In this document: one piece after another, positions 50,001-61,007 of the stretch
Layout of the letters: the number at the start of each line of letters is the position of its first letter
Numbering within the stretch: position 1 is the stretch's first letter
Origin: Streptomyces sp. Je 1-332
GTDB taxonomy: Bacteria; Actinomycetota; Actinomycetes; Streptomycetales; Streptomycetaceae
DNA length: 64,000 bases
Direction of reading: 5' to 3'
NCBI RefSeq assembly: GCF_040730185.1
Contig: NZ_CP160402.1
Location: forward strand, 7,254,001 to 7,318,000
Program-made: the position numbers and the translations under genes
Notes under the pieces: model-generated
Told to the model about the DNA's origin: nothing
The model's database searches: none
The model's input: only the letters and a program-made list of their open reading frames with translations

Positions 50001-50099
50001 GCCGTGGCTCCTGGAGGTGGAAGTGCCGCCTGTGTTCGCCAGTATTGCCCCGCGGCGTAGCGTGACATTCCGACACTGTGTCCGACGAAGGAGCCGCCC

Positions 50100-52419
<2,320 letters not shown>

Positions 52420-52440
52420 CCGCGGAAGAGCGCAAGAACC

Positions 52441-52469
52441 GAAGCTCCTGGGGAATCCCCAGGAGCTTC
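52441..52469. terminator. 13-bp perfect hairpin between convergent genes
   Basis: GAAGCTCCTGGGG (52441-52453), AAT loop, and its exact complement (52457-52469). It lies after the Rpf gene and before the minus-strand transporter stop at 52497. Confidence 0.8.
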
Positions 52470-52496
52470 AGGACGAGCCGCGAGCGGTGTCAGCCA

Positions 52497-53507
52497 TCAG
52501 GAGCCGATGCGTTCACGGCCGTGGCCATGGCGGAACAACACCCGCCGGTGCGGCCCGGCAGCGGGCTGGGTGGGCAGTGCGGGCAGCTCGTGCGCCCGCG
52601 CCTCGGGCTCCACGGCCTCCGTCGCCGCGGGGCCGCCCTTGGCCACCGGCACCGTCGACGCCGCGGCACCCTGCGCCGCGCCGATCCGCTCCGTGGTCAG
52701 CAGGATCAGACCGCCCGCCGCGACCACTCCGAAGCCCAGAGCCACGGCCGTGCCCGCCGAGCCGTAGCGGAACGATTCGCCGAAGAGCGTGAGGCCCACC
52801 GCGGCAGCCACGACCGGGTTCACGACCGTCACCGTCGACAGCGGAGCCGCCAGGCCCGCCCCGCGGTACGAGGCCTGCGAGATCAGCACTCCGGCCGACG
52901 CGAGGACCGCGATCACGGCGAGGCTCGGCAGCTGATGCGTCAGGGGCTCGCTCGCCTCCCAGTCCACCGCCACCGTCTTGGTGAACACCGAGGCGATACC
53001 GAAGGCGACGCCTGCCGCACTGGCGAGCAGCACGCTGCGCACCACCGGATGACGGTGCACCGCGTGCGCCACGACCATGAGCGCCACCACGGCGCCCGCC
53101 GTCACCAGAGCGACCATGACCCGCTCGGCGTCGTTCAGGGACTGCGCGTCGGCCGACTGCGTCAGCGAGAGCAGCCCGGCGAGACCCACGGTCGCCATGA
53201 TCGCGCCGCGCCAGGCGGTGGCCCCTGCCTTGCGGCGCACGAAGAGGGCGGCCATCGGCAGGGCGAAGACGATGGTCAGGGCGCCCAGCGGCTGCACCAC
53301 GCTCAGCGGCCCGTACGCCAGCGCCACCACGTGGAGCAGCGCGCCGAGGCCGTTCAGCGCGATCGCGACCCACCAGACGCCGCGGCGCAGCGGTGCGTAC
53401 CGCCGCTCCGGCGTGCTGACGGCGACGCGCTCCTGCAGAATGGCCCCGCCCGCGTACGCCACGGCGGAGACGAGGGAGAGCAGCACGGCGACCGTGAGGG
53501 CACTCAT
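52497..53507 (-). CDS. DMT/EamA-type membrane transporter
   Basis: The product is 336 residues. ATG 53507 has GGAG upstream. About 9-10 TM helices arranged as two halves (SALTVAVLLSLVSAVAYAGG to LAGLLSLTQ; VALVTAGAVVALMVVAHAVH to VALGFGVVAAGGLILLTT). A Pro/Ala-rich cytoplasmic tail of about 55 residues closes it. The start YAGGAILQERVA and VVQPLGALTIVFALPMAAL are typical of the DMT group close to NIPA/EamA proteins. Substrate unknown. Confidence 0.87.
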   Translation of the reverse strand: MSALTVAVLLSLVSAVAYAGGAILQERVAVSTPERRYAPLRRGVWWVAIALNGLGALLHVVALAYGPLSVVQPLGALTIVFALPMAALFVRRKAGATAWRGAIMATVGLAGLLSLTQSADAQSLNDAERVMVALVTAGAVVALMVVAHAVHRHPVVRSVLLASAAGVAFGIASVFTKTVAVDWEASEPLTHQLPSLAVIAVLASAGVLISQASYRGAGLAAPLSTVTVVNPVVAAAVGLTLFGESFRYGSAGTAVALGFGVVAAGGLILLTTERIGAAQGAAASTVPVAKGGPAATEAVEPEARAHELPALPTQPAAGPHRRVLFRHGHGRERIGS

Positions 53508-53843
53508 GAGGTGCTCCACGGCTTGCGTTGCGCCCCCTGGCGGGCCCGGGGCGTCCGGCGCGGCGAACGGTCGGCTTCCATACTCACTACGATCTCGCGG
53601 ATTTCGCTCCACGTCGTCGTACCTCAGCAGGCATTGGGTCCTACTACCGATGGAGTACGACCCGGGAGATGTCCTCCCCCGGGTGGGTTACGCCGCGGTT
53701 CGGTGGATCATCCAGAATCTCGAAAATCTTTGCGCCCACGACCCGCCGCGCACCCTTTTCACGCCGCTGTAAGGGGCGGGAGCGTAGGGGGATAGGGCCT
53801 CTGACCTGGTCTTATGTGACGCACGCCGGTATTCTTGACGTCC
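53508..53843. other. Intergenic region without gene
   Basis: 336 nt between the transporter and the disrupted small ORF. An AT-richer patch at about 53700-53760 suggests promoter sequence. No gene or clear structure seen. Confidence 0.4.
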
Positions 53844-54022
53844 GTGGAAAGGGGGCCGGATGGGCTCTGGGCCGAGGAGCGGGCCCACCAGGCCGGAGCT
53901 GGCCCACGAGGCCGGAGCGGGCCCACGAGGCCGGGGCGGACATCCGCTTCCACCACCCGCCGCCCCACCGCCGCGTCAGCTGCCTCTCCCTGATCGACCT
54001 GCGCCGCATGCGCGACGCCTAG
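53844..54022 (+). pseudogene. Small ORF frameshifted by a 19-bp tandem repeat
   Basis: From GTG 53844 the frame reads ERGPDGLWAEERAH, and the end reads GADIRFHHPPPHRRVSCLSL-IDLRRMRDA to TAG 54020-54022. The two ends are in different frames because three copies of a 19-bp repeat lie between them. With one copy, or with four, they join as one open frame (46 residues with one copy). A -10-like TATTCT lies 8 nt before the GTG. It may be a broken or phase-variable small gene. Confidence 0.5.
53882..53938 (+). repeat. Three tandem 19-bp repeats
   Basis: Units 53882-53900, 53901-53919 and 53920-53938 follow GGCCCAC-AGGCCGG-GC with 1-3 differences. The unit length is not a multiple of three, so a change in copy number shifts the reading frame. 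Confidence 0.9.
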
Positions 54023-54033
54023 GCTCTGCTCTC

Positions 54034-54774
54034 GTGACCACCCCACTCGACCTGACCGAAGTCGGCTCCGTCGGCGGATTCTTCGCCCTGCGCACGGGGG
54101 CGCCGCCCGGCGGCGCCCACGTGACGTCCCTGGCAAGGGTGTACGCGGGAGAGAGCGGGGCCCTCGCGTTCCGCGTCGACAAGGTCGCCGCCCGGCTCGG
54201 AGCGCCGGACGCGCGCATCGCGGTGTCCGTGGCGCAGTTGGGGCTCGCGGCGCGGCTGTGGTCGGTGGCGCTCGGGTCGGCGGCGCTGTACGGCGTGGTG
54301 CCCGACCTCGATCCGGGTCTGCTGCACTGGGACGCGGACGGCAGCTCACCCGACGACCTGTGGCTGACGGACGTGCGGACTCGGCCGGGCGACGCCGCGA
54401 ACATCCGGGACATCGTGCAGCACGGCCATCTGGCGCCCCTGGCCGACGCCTTGCGCGCCCGCCACCGGATCTCGGCGCCGCTCCTGTGGGGCAACGCGGG
54501 CTCCGCGCTCGCCGGAGCCGCACGTGAGCTGGACACCTGGGCCCGCCGCGGCGGACGTACCGGCGTGGGGGAGCGCGCATGGGCCCTGGCCGCCGAACTC
54601 TTCGACCACCCCGACCTGCGCGGCACCGGCACACGGACCGGCACCGCGTTCCGCCGCCGCAGTTGCTGCCTCTACTACCGCTGCCCGAACGGCGGTCTGT
54701 GCGGCGACTGTTGCTTCGACCGGCTGCCCCAGAGGACGGTGCGGGCCTCTTCCCCGCCGGGCGCTTCTGGGTGA
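54034..54774 (+). CDS. 2Fe-2S-binding protein (FhuF-like ferric reductase type)
   Basis: The product is 246 residues. GTG 54034 lies 8 nt after TAGGCT, hinting at leaderless transcription. The helical N-terminal domain includes RIAVSVAQLGLAARLWSVAL and ISAPLLWGNAGSALAGAARE. The C-terminal cluster is CCLYYRCPNGGLCGDCC, the Cys ligand set of FhuF-type iron reductases. It may reduce ferric siderophores in the cytoplasm. The C-terminus continues past the cluster by about 20 residues. Confidence 0.88.
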   Translation: MTTPLDLTEVGSVGGFFALRTGAPPGGAHVTSLARVYAGESGALAFRVDKVAARLGAPDARIAVSVAQLGLAARLWSVALGSAALYGVVPDLDPGLLHWDADGSSPDDLWLTDVRTRPGDAANIRDIVQHGHLAPLADALRARHRISAPLLWGNAGSALAGAARELDTWARRGGRTGVGERAWALAAELFDHPDLRGTGTRTGTAFRRRSCCLYYRCPNGGLCGDCCFDRLPQRTVRASSPPGASG

Positions 54775-54826
54775 CCATGAGGGGGCGGGCGACCGACGGC
54801 TGGGGCGGACGGACGGGGGATTCTGC

Positions 54827-55993
54827 GTGCGAGTGGGACTGCTCACGCGGGAGTATCCGCCGGACGTCTACGGCGGCGCCGGAGTCCATGTCGAGTTCCT
54901 CGCACGGGAGTTAAAGGCCCTGGTAGACGTCGACGTGCACTGCTGGGGGAGCGGCGATTCCGCCCGCGGGCCCGTACGGCACCAGGCGTGGGAGGCCCTC
55001 GACGGCGCCAACGACGCCCTGCGCACCTTCTCCGTGGATCTGTCCATGGCCGCCGCCCTCACCGGATGCGACCTCGTCCACTCCCATACCTGGTACGCCA
55101 ACCTCGCGGGCCACTTCGGCAAGCTCCTGCACGGCATCCCGCACGTCATGACCGCACACTCGCTGGAGCCGCTGCGCCCCTGGAAGGCCGAGCAGCTCGG
55201 CGGTGGATACGCCCTCTCCAGCTGGGCCGAGCGCACGGCAGTCGAGGCCGCCGACGCCGTGATCGCCGTATCGCGCGGCATGCGGGCCGACATCCTCGGC
55301 TGCTACCCCGGCATCGACCCGGCGAAGGTGCGCGTCGTCCACAACGGCATCGACACCGGCCTGTACCGCCCCGACCCCGGCACCGACGTTCTCGAACAGC
55401 TGGGAATCGACCCCGAGCGTCCCTATGTGCTGTTCGTCGGCCGCATCACCCGGCAGAAGGGCGTGCCCCATCTGCTGCGCGCCGCAAAGGAGTTGGACCC
55501 TTCCGCCCAGCTCGTACTCTGCGCCGGAGCCCCCGACACCCCACAGATCGACGCCGAGTTCCGCACCCTCTTCGAGGAACTGAGCCGTACCCGCGCGGGA
55601 GTCCACTGGATCCCGGAGATGCTGCCGCGCCCGCAGGTCATCCAGCTCCTCACGCACGCACGGGTATTCGTCTGCCCTTCCGTCTACGAACCGCTCGGCA
55701 TCGTCAACCTGGAGGCGATGGCCTGCGGCACCCCGGTGGTGGCATCGGACGTCGGAGGCATCCCCGAGGTCGTCGACGACACACGTACGGGGCTCCTCGT
55801 CCCGTACGAGGAGAAGGAGCCGGCGGCCTTCGAGGCGCGGCTCGCGCAGGCCCTGAACGAACTGGTCACCGATCCGCGCACCGCGAGCCGTATGGGCGAG
55901 GCCGGACGCGACAGGGCCGTCAAAGAGTTCGGCTGGGACGCGGTCGCGCGACGCACGACCGATGTGTACGCGGAGTTACTCGAGTCCAAGTGA
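54827..55993 (+). CDS. glgA: GT4 glycogen/maltose-1-phosphate synthase (GlgA/GlgM type)
   Basis: The product is 388 residues. GTG 54827 has a GGGGG site upstream. RVGLLTREYPPDVYGGAGVH is the donor-binding start, then HVMTAHSLEPLRPWKAEQLG, VRVVHNGIDTGLYRPDPG, FVGRITRQKGVPHLLRAAKE and the C-terminal YEPLGIVNLEAMACGTPVVA. Actinobacterial members of this short GT4 group use ADP-glucose to make maltose 1-phosphate or extend glucan. The next gene is glgC, 22 nt away, which makes ADP-glucose. Confidence 0.93.
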   Translation: MRVGLLTREYPPDVYGGAGVHVEFLARELKALVDVDVHCWGSGDSARGPVRHQAWEALDGANDALRTFSVDLSMAAALTGCDLVHSHTWYANLAGHFGKLLHGIPHVMTAHSLEPLRPWKAEQLGGGYALSSWAERTAVEAADAVIAVSRGMRADILGCYPGIDPAKVRVVHNGIDTGLYRPDPGTDVLEQLGIDPERPYVLFVGRITRQKGVPHLLRAAKELDPSAQLVLCAGAPDTPQIDAEFRTLFEELSRTRAGVHWIPEMLPRPQVIQLLTHARVFVCPSVYEPLGIVNLEAMACGTPVVASDVGGIPEVVDDTRTGLLVPYEEKEPAAFEARLAQALNELVTDPRTASRMGEAGRDRAVKEFGWDAVARRTTDVYAELLESK

Positions 55994-56015
55994 TCCCAGT
56001 TAAGGGGGCGGCGCG

Positions 56016-57236
56016 ATGCGCGGTGGACCTTCGGTGCTCGGAATCGTCCTGGCGGGCGGTGAGGGCAAACGCCTGCAGCCCCTCACGGCCGACCGGGCCA
56101 AACCAGCGGTCACGTTCGGCGGCACGTACCGCCTCGTCGACTTCGTCCTCTCCAATCTCGTCAACGGCGACATCCTGCGGATCTGCGTGCTCACCCAGTA
56201 CAAGTCGCACTCCCTGGACCGCCACGTCACCACCACCTGGCGGATGTCGAGCCTCCTCGGCAACTACGTCACTCCGGTCCCCGCCCAGCAACGCCTGGGC
56301 CCGCGCTGGTACTCGGGCAGCGCGGACGCGATCCTGCAGTCCCTCAACCTCGTCCACGACGAACAGCCCGACTACATAGCGGTGTTCGGCGCGGACCACG
56401 TCTACCGCATGGACCCCCGGCAGATGCTCGGCCAGCACTTCGAGAGCGGCGCCGGGGTGACGGTGGCCGGCATCCGCGTGCCGCGCTCGGAGGCATCGTC
56501 CTTCGGCGTCATCACACCCGCACGTGACGGCCTGCGCGTCGACCGCTTCCTGGAGAAGCCCAGCGACCCACCGGGCCTGCCCGGATCGCCGAACGAGGTC
56601 TTCGCCTCCATGGGCAACTACGTCTTCACGACCAAGACCCTCGTCGACGCGCTCCAGCAGGACGCAGAGGACGCCAACTCCAAGCACGACATGGGCGGTT
56701 CGATCCTGCCCATGCTCACCGAGCGCGGCCTTGCCCAGGTGTACGACTTCGACGACAACCACGTGCCGGGGGAGACCGCGCGCGACCACGGGTACTGGCG
56801 TGACGTCGGCACGCTCGACGCGTACTACGAAGCGCACATGGACCTGATCTCCGACCAGCCGGTCTTCAACCTGGACAACCGGCGCTGGCCCATATACACC
56901 CACCCGGGCGGCCTGCCGCCCGCCAAGTTCTGCGCGGCGGGCATCGCCAGCGAGTCCATCGTCAGCCCCGGATGCGTCATCCGTGGGCAGGTCACACGCT
57001 CCGTGCTCTCGCCCGGCGTGACGATCGAGGACGGGGCGGTCGTGCAGGGGTCGGTCCTTCACGACAACGTCCGCGTGGGCAGGGGAGCGGTGGTGCGGGG
57101 CGCCGTCCTCGACAAGAACGTGGACGTCCCGCCCGGGGCGACGATCGGCGTCAACCCCGAGCGGGACGAAGAGCTCTACACGGTGTCCAAGGGCGGAGTG
57201 ATCGCGCTGGGGAAGGGGCAGATCGTCCCCATGTAG
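56016..57236 (+). CDS. glgC: Glucose-1-phosphate adenylyltransferase
   Basis: The product is 406 residues. Nucleotide-binding [20 protein letters not shown], then [40 protein letters not shown] (metal-binding Asp), [20 protein letters not shown] and the beta-helix end with repeats [20 protein letters not shown]. Makes ADP-glucose from glucose 1-phosphate and ATP, the first step of glycogen synthesis. Operon with glgA. A long hairpin follows. Confidence 0.96.
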   Translation: MRGGPSVLGIVLAGGEGKRLQPLTADRAKPAVTFGGTYRLVDFVLSNLVNGDILRICVLTQYKSHSLDRHVTTTWRMSSLLGNYVTPVPAQQRLGPRWYSGSADAILQSLNLVHDEQPDYIAVFGADHVYRMDPRQMLGQHFESGAGVTVAGIRVPRSEASSFGVITPARDGLRVDRFLEKPSDPPGLPGSPNEVFASMGNYVFTTKTLVDALQQDAEDANSKHDMGGSILPMLTERGLAQVYDFDDNHVPGETARDHGYWRDVGTLDAYYEAHMDLISDQPVFNLDNRRWPIYTHPGGLPPAKFCAAGIASESIVSPGCVIRGQVTRSVLSPGVTIEDGAVVQGSVLHDNVRVGRGAVVRGAVLDKNVDVPPGATIGVNPERDEELYTVSKGGVIALGKGQIVPM

Positions 57237-57241
57237 CCCCC

Positions 57242-57287
57242 GGCGCAGACGGCGGGTGGGCCGGCTACAGCACCCGCCGTCTGCGCC
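57242..57287. terminator. 17-bp perfect hairpin overlapping the permease 3' end
   Basis: GGCGCAGACGGCGGGTG (57242-57258), a 12-nt loop, and its exact complement (57271-57287). It follows glgC and, on the other strand, includes the last codons of the permease that ends at 57265. It can serve both convergent genes. Confidence 0.75.
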
Positions 57288-58287
57288 CCAGCCACGTCTG
57301 CGCGATCACCACGAGCGCCAGGAAGGCGCCGCTGACCACCTGTTGGTAGGCGGAGTCGAGCGAGCCGATCTGGTTGATGACGTTCTGGATGACCTTCAGG
57401 AGCAGTACGCCGACGAGTGACCCGCTGATGAACCCGAACCCGCCGGTCAGCAGCGTGCCGCCGATGACGACCGCGGAGATCGCCTCCAGTTCCATGCCCG
57501 AGCCGAGGATGGTGACGCCGGAGACGAGCCAGGCCGCGTTGAGCGCTCCGGCCAGGCCCGCGCACAGGCCGGAGAGGGTGTAGACGGTGACCTTCGTGCG
57601 GGCCACCGGCGCGCCCATGAGGGCCGCCGCGTCCTCGTTGCCGCCGACCGCGTACACGTACTGGCCGAAGCGGCTGCGGCGCAGGACCACTGCGCCGGCG
57701 ACGAAGAGGGCGAGGGTGATCCAGACCGGTGCCCCGATGCCGAGGACCTTGCCCTGGCCCAGTGTCGCGAAGAACGAGTCCTTGTCGACGAGGTAGGTCT
57801 TGGAGCCCTCGTCGGTGATGGAGAGCAGGATGCCGCGCGCACCCAGCATCGCTGCCAGCGTCACGATGAAGGGGGCAAGGCGTGAGCGGGCGATGAGCAG
57901 GCCGTTGACCAGGCCGATCAGTCCGCAGACGGCCAGGGGAAGGAGGAGGGCCACCGCTGTCCCGTACTGGGAACCCCAGGCCGCGAGGACCCCGCCGAGG
58001 GCGAAGAGCGAGCCCACGGAGAGGTCGATGCCCCCGGTGATGATCACGAACGTCATGCCGAGCGCCACGACCGCGAGGAACGCGGAGGACACCGCCATGT
58101 TCTCCAGGTTGTCGCCGGTCAGGAACGTGTCGAAGCTGAGCGACGCGACGATGACGGCGACCACCAGCGTGACCAGGGCGCCGTGCTGCTGGGCGAGTGC
58201 GCTGACGCGCTCGGAGCGGCTCGCGCCGGTCGGCTCGTCCTCTGGCTTCTTCATGGGCTTGGCCTCGGATAGGACGGTGCCGGTCAC
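57265..58287 (-). CDS. ABC sugar permease (YjfF/RbsC type), second permease
   Basis: The product is 340 residues. GTG 58287 overlaps the stop of the first permease by 4 nt. After a hydrophilic tail of about 35 residues come 9-10 TM helices with GMTFVIITGGIDLSVGSLFA (the permease motif next to the ATPase) and VVIGGTLLTGGFGFISGSLV. It ends in RRRR. This is the fourth component of a ribose/furanose-type importer in the order SBP, ATPase, permease, permease, the same as E. coli ytfQ-ytfR-ytfT-yjfF. Confidence 0.9.
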   Translation of the reverse strand: MTGTVLSEAKPMKKPEDEPTGASRSERVSALAQQHGALVTLVVAVIVASLSFDTFLTGDNLENMAVSSAFLAVVALGMTFVIITGGIDLSVGSLFALGGVLAAWGSQYGTAVALLLPLAVCGLIGLVNGLLIARSRLAPFIVTLAAMLGARGILLSITDEGSKTYLVDKDSFFATLGQGKVLGIGAPVWITLALFVAGAVVLRRSRFGQYVYAVGGNEDAAALMGAPVARTKVTVYTLSGLCAGLAGALNAAWLVSGVTILGSGMELEAISAVVIGGTLLTGGFGFISGSLVGVLLLKVIQNVINQIGSLDSAYQQVVSGAFLALVVIAQTWLGRRRRVL

Positions 58288-59246
58288 CGCTTGCCCCTCT
58301 CCCGTGCCGCGTAGACGGCGAGAACGATCACTACGGCCTGGGCGATCTGCGTCCAGGAAGGCGGCAGATCGTGCTTGATGAGCGTGGCGGTGAGCAGCTG
58401 GATCAGTACGGCGCCCGCGACGGTGCCGCCGATCCGTACGCGTCCGCCGCTGAGCGGGGTGCCGCCGACCACGACCGCCGTGATCGCGGACAGTTCCATC
58501 AGGTTGCCCAGTGACGTCGGGTCGCTCGCGGTGAGGCGGGCTGTCGCCAGGACGCCCGCGATGGCCGCCAGCGCTCCCGAGCAGACGTAGACCAGGATCA
58601 GGACGCGGCGTACGGGGAGTCCGGCGAGGCGGGCTGCGGGGCGGCTGTCGCCGATGGCGAGGAGCTGGCGGCCGAAGGTGGTGCGGCGGACGACGAAGGC
58701 GACCAGGAGTGCGAGTGCTGCCGCGATCAGGGCGAGGTAGGGGATGCCGAGGACGTCGCCCGAGCCGAGCGATGCCATCGTCGGGTCGCGTACGTCCTTG
58801 AGCTGGGGGAGGAGCACGAGGGCGAGGCCGCGGCCCGCGACCATCAACGCCAGTGTGGCGACGATGGGTTGGACGCCGATGAAGGCGATGAGGGAGCCGT
58901 TCGCGATGCCTATGGCTGCGCCGCCTATGACCGCCACGATCAGGGCGATCCACGTTCCGTAGCCGAGGTAGAGGGAGAGGAGGGACGTGGAGAGGGCCAT
59001 CACCGAGCCCACGGAGAGGTCCACGCCCTCGCTGCCGATGGCCAGTGCCATGCCGAGGGCGACGATGAGGACCGGGGCTACCTGTACTGCCTGGGTGCGG
59101 AAGTTCTCGGCGGAGAGGAAGTGGGGGGTGAGGGCGATGTTGAGGAGGAGCAGGACGGCTACGCCTGCGTAGACGCCGTAGTTCTGGAGGAGGCGGAGGT
59201 ATCGCTCGCGGTCTGCCGCTGAGCGGCCCAGGGCGAGGTCAGTCAT
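58284..59246 (-). CDS. ABC sugar permease (YtfT/RbsC type), first permease
   Basis: The product is 320 residues with about 9 TM helices. Motifs: ALGMALAIGSEGVDLSVGSV (E-G-V-D-L-S-V-G-S) and TAVVVGGTPLSGGRVRIGGT. It pairs with the coupled second permease to form the channel. The start ATG 59246 overlaps the end of a short Arg-rich ORF. Probably heterodimeric channel for a pentose or furanose sugar. Confidence 0.9.
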   Translation of the reverse strand: MTDLALGRSAADRERYLRLLQNYGVYAGVAVLLLLNIALTPHFLSAENFRTQAVQVAPVLIVALGMALAIGSEGVDLSVGSVMALSTSLLSLYLGYGTWIALIVAVIGGAAIGIANGSLIAFIGVQPIVATLALMVAGRGLALVLLPQLKDVRDPTMASLGSGDVLGIPYLALIAAALALLVAFVVRRTTFGRQLLAIGDSRPAARLAGLPVRRVLILVYVCSGALAAIAGVLATARLTASDPTSLGNLMELSAITAVVVGGTPLSGGRVRIGGTVAGAVLIQLLTATLIKHDLPPSWTQIAQAVVIVLAVYAARERGKR

Positions 59247-59493
59247 GGGTGCTCCGGGTGTTTCGTATGCCTCGTGCGCTTCGAGTGCTCCGGGTCAGCT
59301 GTCGGGTGCGGGTCGCCTCTGGTCCGGTGGTGGGGCGGGGCCGCGCCGGTATGTCCGTCCTCGCTATCGTCCGGTAGCCGCACGGGTGCTGCGGCACCGG
59401 AGCGCCGCGAACCGTGCTCCGGGCAGACATACCGGCACGTCCCCTCAGGCCGGCTCGGCGGCCGCGGGACGTCGTGGGGTGGCGGTCACTCAT
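59239..59493 (-). CDS. Possible small Arg/Thr-rich ORF between ATPase and permease
   Basis: The product would be 84 residues (DRHPTTSRGRRAGLRGRAGM to RNTRSTHD). Its ATG overlaps the ATPase stop by 8 nt (ATGAGTGA) and its stop overlaps the permease ATG by 8 nt (ATGACTGA), as in a coupled gene. Codon usage is less GC-biased than in its neighbours and composition is low-complexity. It may only carry ribosomes across the 239-nt gap. No family known. Confidence 0.3.
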   Translation of the reverse strand: MSDRHPTTSRGRRAGLRGRAGMSARSTVRGAPVPQHPCGYRTIARTDIPARPRPTTGPEATRTRQLTRSTRSARGIRNTRSTHD

Positions 59494-61006
59494 CGGGGGC
59501 CCCGGTGGTTGCTATCGCTCGCATCAGGGCGTCCTCTGTGACTGTGGCGCCGGTGAGTTCTTCGATCACCGTGCCGTCCTTGAGGACGATGACTCGGTCT
59601 GAGCCTTCGATGAGTTCCTCCATGTCGGAGGAGATGAGGAGGACCGCAAGGCCGTCGTTGGCCAGTTCGTCTATGAGTTTTTGGACTTCTGCTTTTGCGC
59701 CGATGTCTATGCCCCGGGTGGGTTCGTCCAGGAGGAGGACCTTGGGGTTCATCGCGAGCCAGCGGGCCAGGAGGACCTTCTGCTGGTTGCCGCCCGAGAG
59801 TTCGCCCACCTTCTGGTGGGGGCCCGACGCCTTGATGCGCAGGCGTTTCATGAAGGTGTCCACGATGGAGTCGATCGCGGCCTCGTTCACCAGGCCGAGG
59901 CGGGACAGGCGGGGGAGCGCCGCGAGTGCGATGTTCTCGCGGACCGAGAGGCCGGGGACGATTCCCTCGGCCTTGCGGTCCTCGGGGAGGAGGCTGATCC
60001 CGGCTCGGATCGCGGCGGGCGGCGAGCCGGTGCGCACGGGTCGTCCGGCGATTCGTACGGTTCCGGAGTCCGGTTGCAGCGCTCCCGCTATCGCCTTCGC
60101 CGTCTCGCTGCGGCCCGAGCCGAGCAGGCCGCCCAGGCCCACGACCTCGCCCGGTCGGATCTCGACGGATACGTCGCGCAGATGGTGGCGCATCGTCAGG
60201 TCTGTTGCCTGTAGGACCGGTTGGGTGTCTGGAGCGTGGTCTCCGGAGAACTTGGTCACGCCCTCTTCGCGGACCTCACCGACCTCGCGGCCCAGCATGA
60301 GGGAGACCAGGCGCAGCCTGTCGAGTTCCGCGATGGGGCCCGTGTGCACCAGCTTGCCGTCGCGCAGGACGGTGACCGTGTCGCACACCTCGTAGAGCTC
60401 CTCCAGGCGGTGGCTGACGTAGATCACCGCGATGCCGCGGTCCCGCAGCATGCGGATCACGCCGAACAGGGTCTGGACCTCGCGGGGTTCGAGGGACGAC
60501 GTCGGCTCGTCCATGATGACGACCTGCGCGTCTACCGATACCGCTCGGGCCAGCGCCACCATCTGCTGGGTCCCGACGCCGAGTTCACGGAGGGGGCGGC
60601 GTACGTCGACGCTGATGCCTAGCCGCTTGAGGGCCTCCTCCGCCTCGCGGTGCATGCGGCGGAAGTCTATGAGGCCCAGCCGGCCGCGTGGCTCGCGGCC
60701 GAGGAAGAGGTTGCGGGCCACGCTCATCAGGGGGACGAGGTTGACCTCCTGGTAGATGGTGGAGATGCCCGCGTGCTGGGCCTCGAGCGGGGTGGCGAAG
60801 GTGATGTGGCGGTTGTTGTACGTCAGCTCGCCCGTGTCCGGTGCGTACACGCCGGTGAGGACCTTGATGAGCGTGGACTTGCCCGCGCCGTTCTCGCCGA
60901 TCAGGGCGTGCACCTCGCCGGCGCGCGCGGTGAAGTCGACCGAGTCGAGAGCGCGTACGCCGGGGAACGTCTTGGTGAGGGCCGACACCGAGAGGACGTC
61001 CGACAT
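59486..61006 (-). CDS. ABC sugar ATP-binding protein, two ATPase domains
   Basis: The product is 506 residues. First domain Walker A LIGENGAGKSTLIKVL, Q-loop IYQEVN, C-loop ELGVGTQQMVALARAV, Walker B VVIMDEPTSSL. In the second domain the Walker A position reads GLGGLLGSGRSETAKA, a degenerate site usual in RbsA/MglA proteins. The second C-loop is ELSGGNQQKVLLARWLAMNP and Walker B is VLLLDEPTRGID. Energises import with the two permeases. One nucleotide separates its start from the SBP gene stop region. Confidence 0.95.
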   Translation of the reverse strand: MSDVLSVSALTKTFPGVRALDSVDFTARAGEVHALIGENGAGKSTLIKVLTGVYAPDTGELTYNNRHITFATPLEAQHAGISTIYQEVNLVPLMSVARNLFLGREPRGRLGLIDFRRMHREAEEALKRLGISVDVRRPLRELGVGTQQMVALARAVSVDAQVVIMDEPTSSLEPREVQTLFGVIRMLRDRGIAVIYVSHRLEELYEVCDTVTVLRDGKLVHTGPIAELDRLRLVSLMLGREVGEVREEGVTKFSGDHAPDTQPVLQATDLTMRHHLRDVSVEIRPGEVVGLGGLLGSGRSETAKAIAGALQPDSGTVRIAGRPVRTGSPPAAIRAGISLLPEDRKAEGIVPGLSVRENIALAALPRLSRLGLVNEAAIDSIVDTFMKRLRIKASGPHQKVGELSGGNQQKVLLARWLAMNPKVLLLDEPTRGIDIGAKAEVQKLIDELANDGLAVLLISSDMEELIEGSDRVIVLKDGTVIEELTGATVTEDALMRAIATTGAPDE

Positions 61007-61007
61007 G

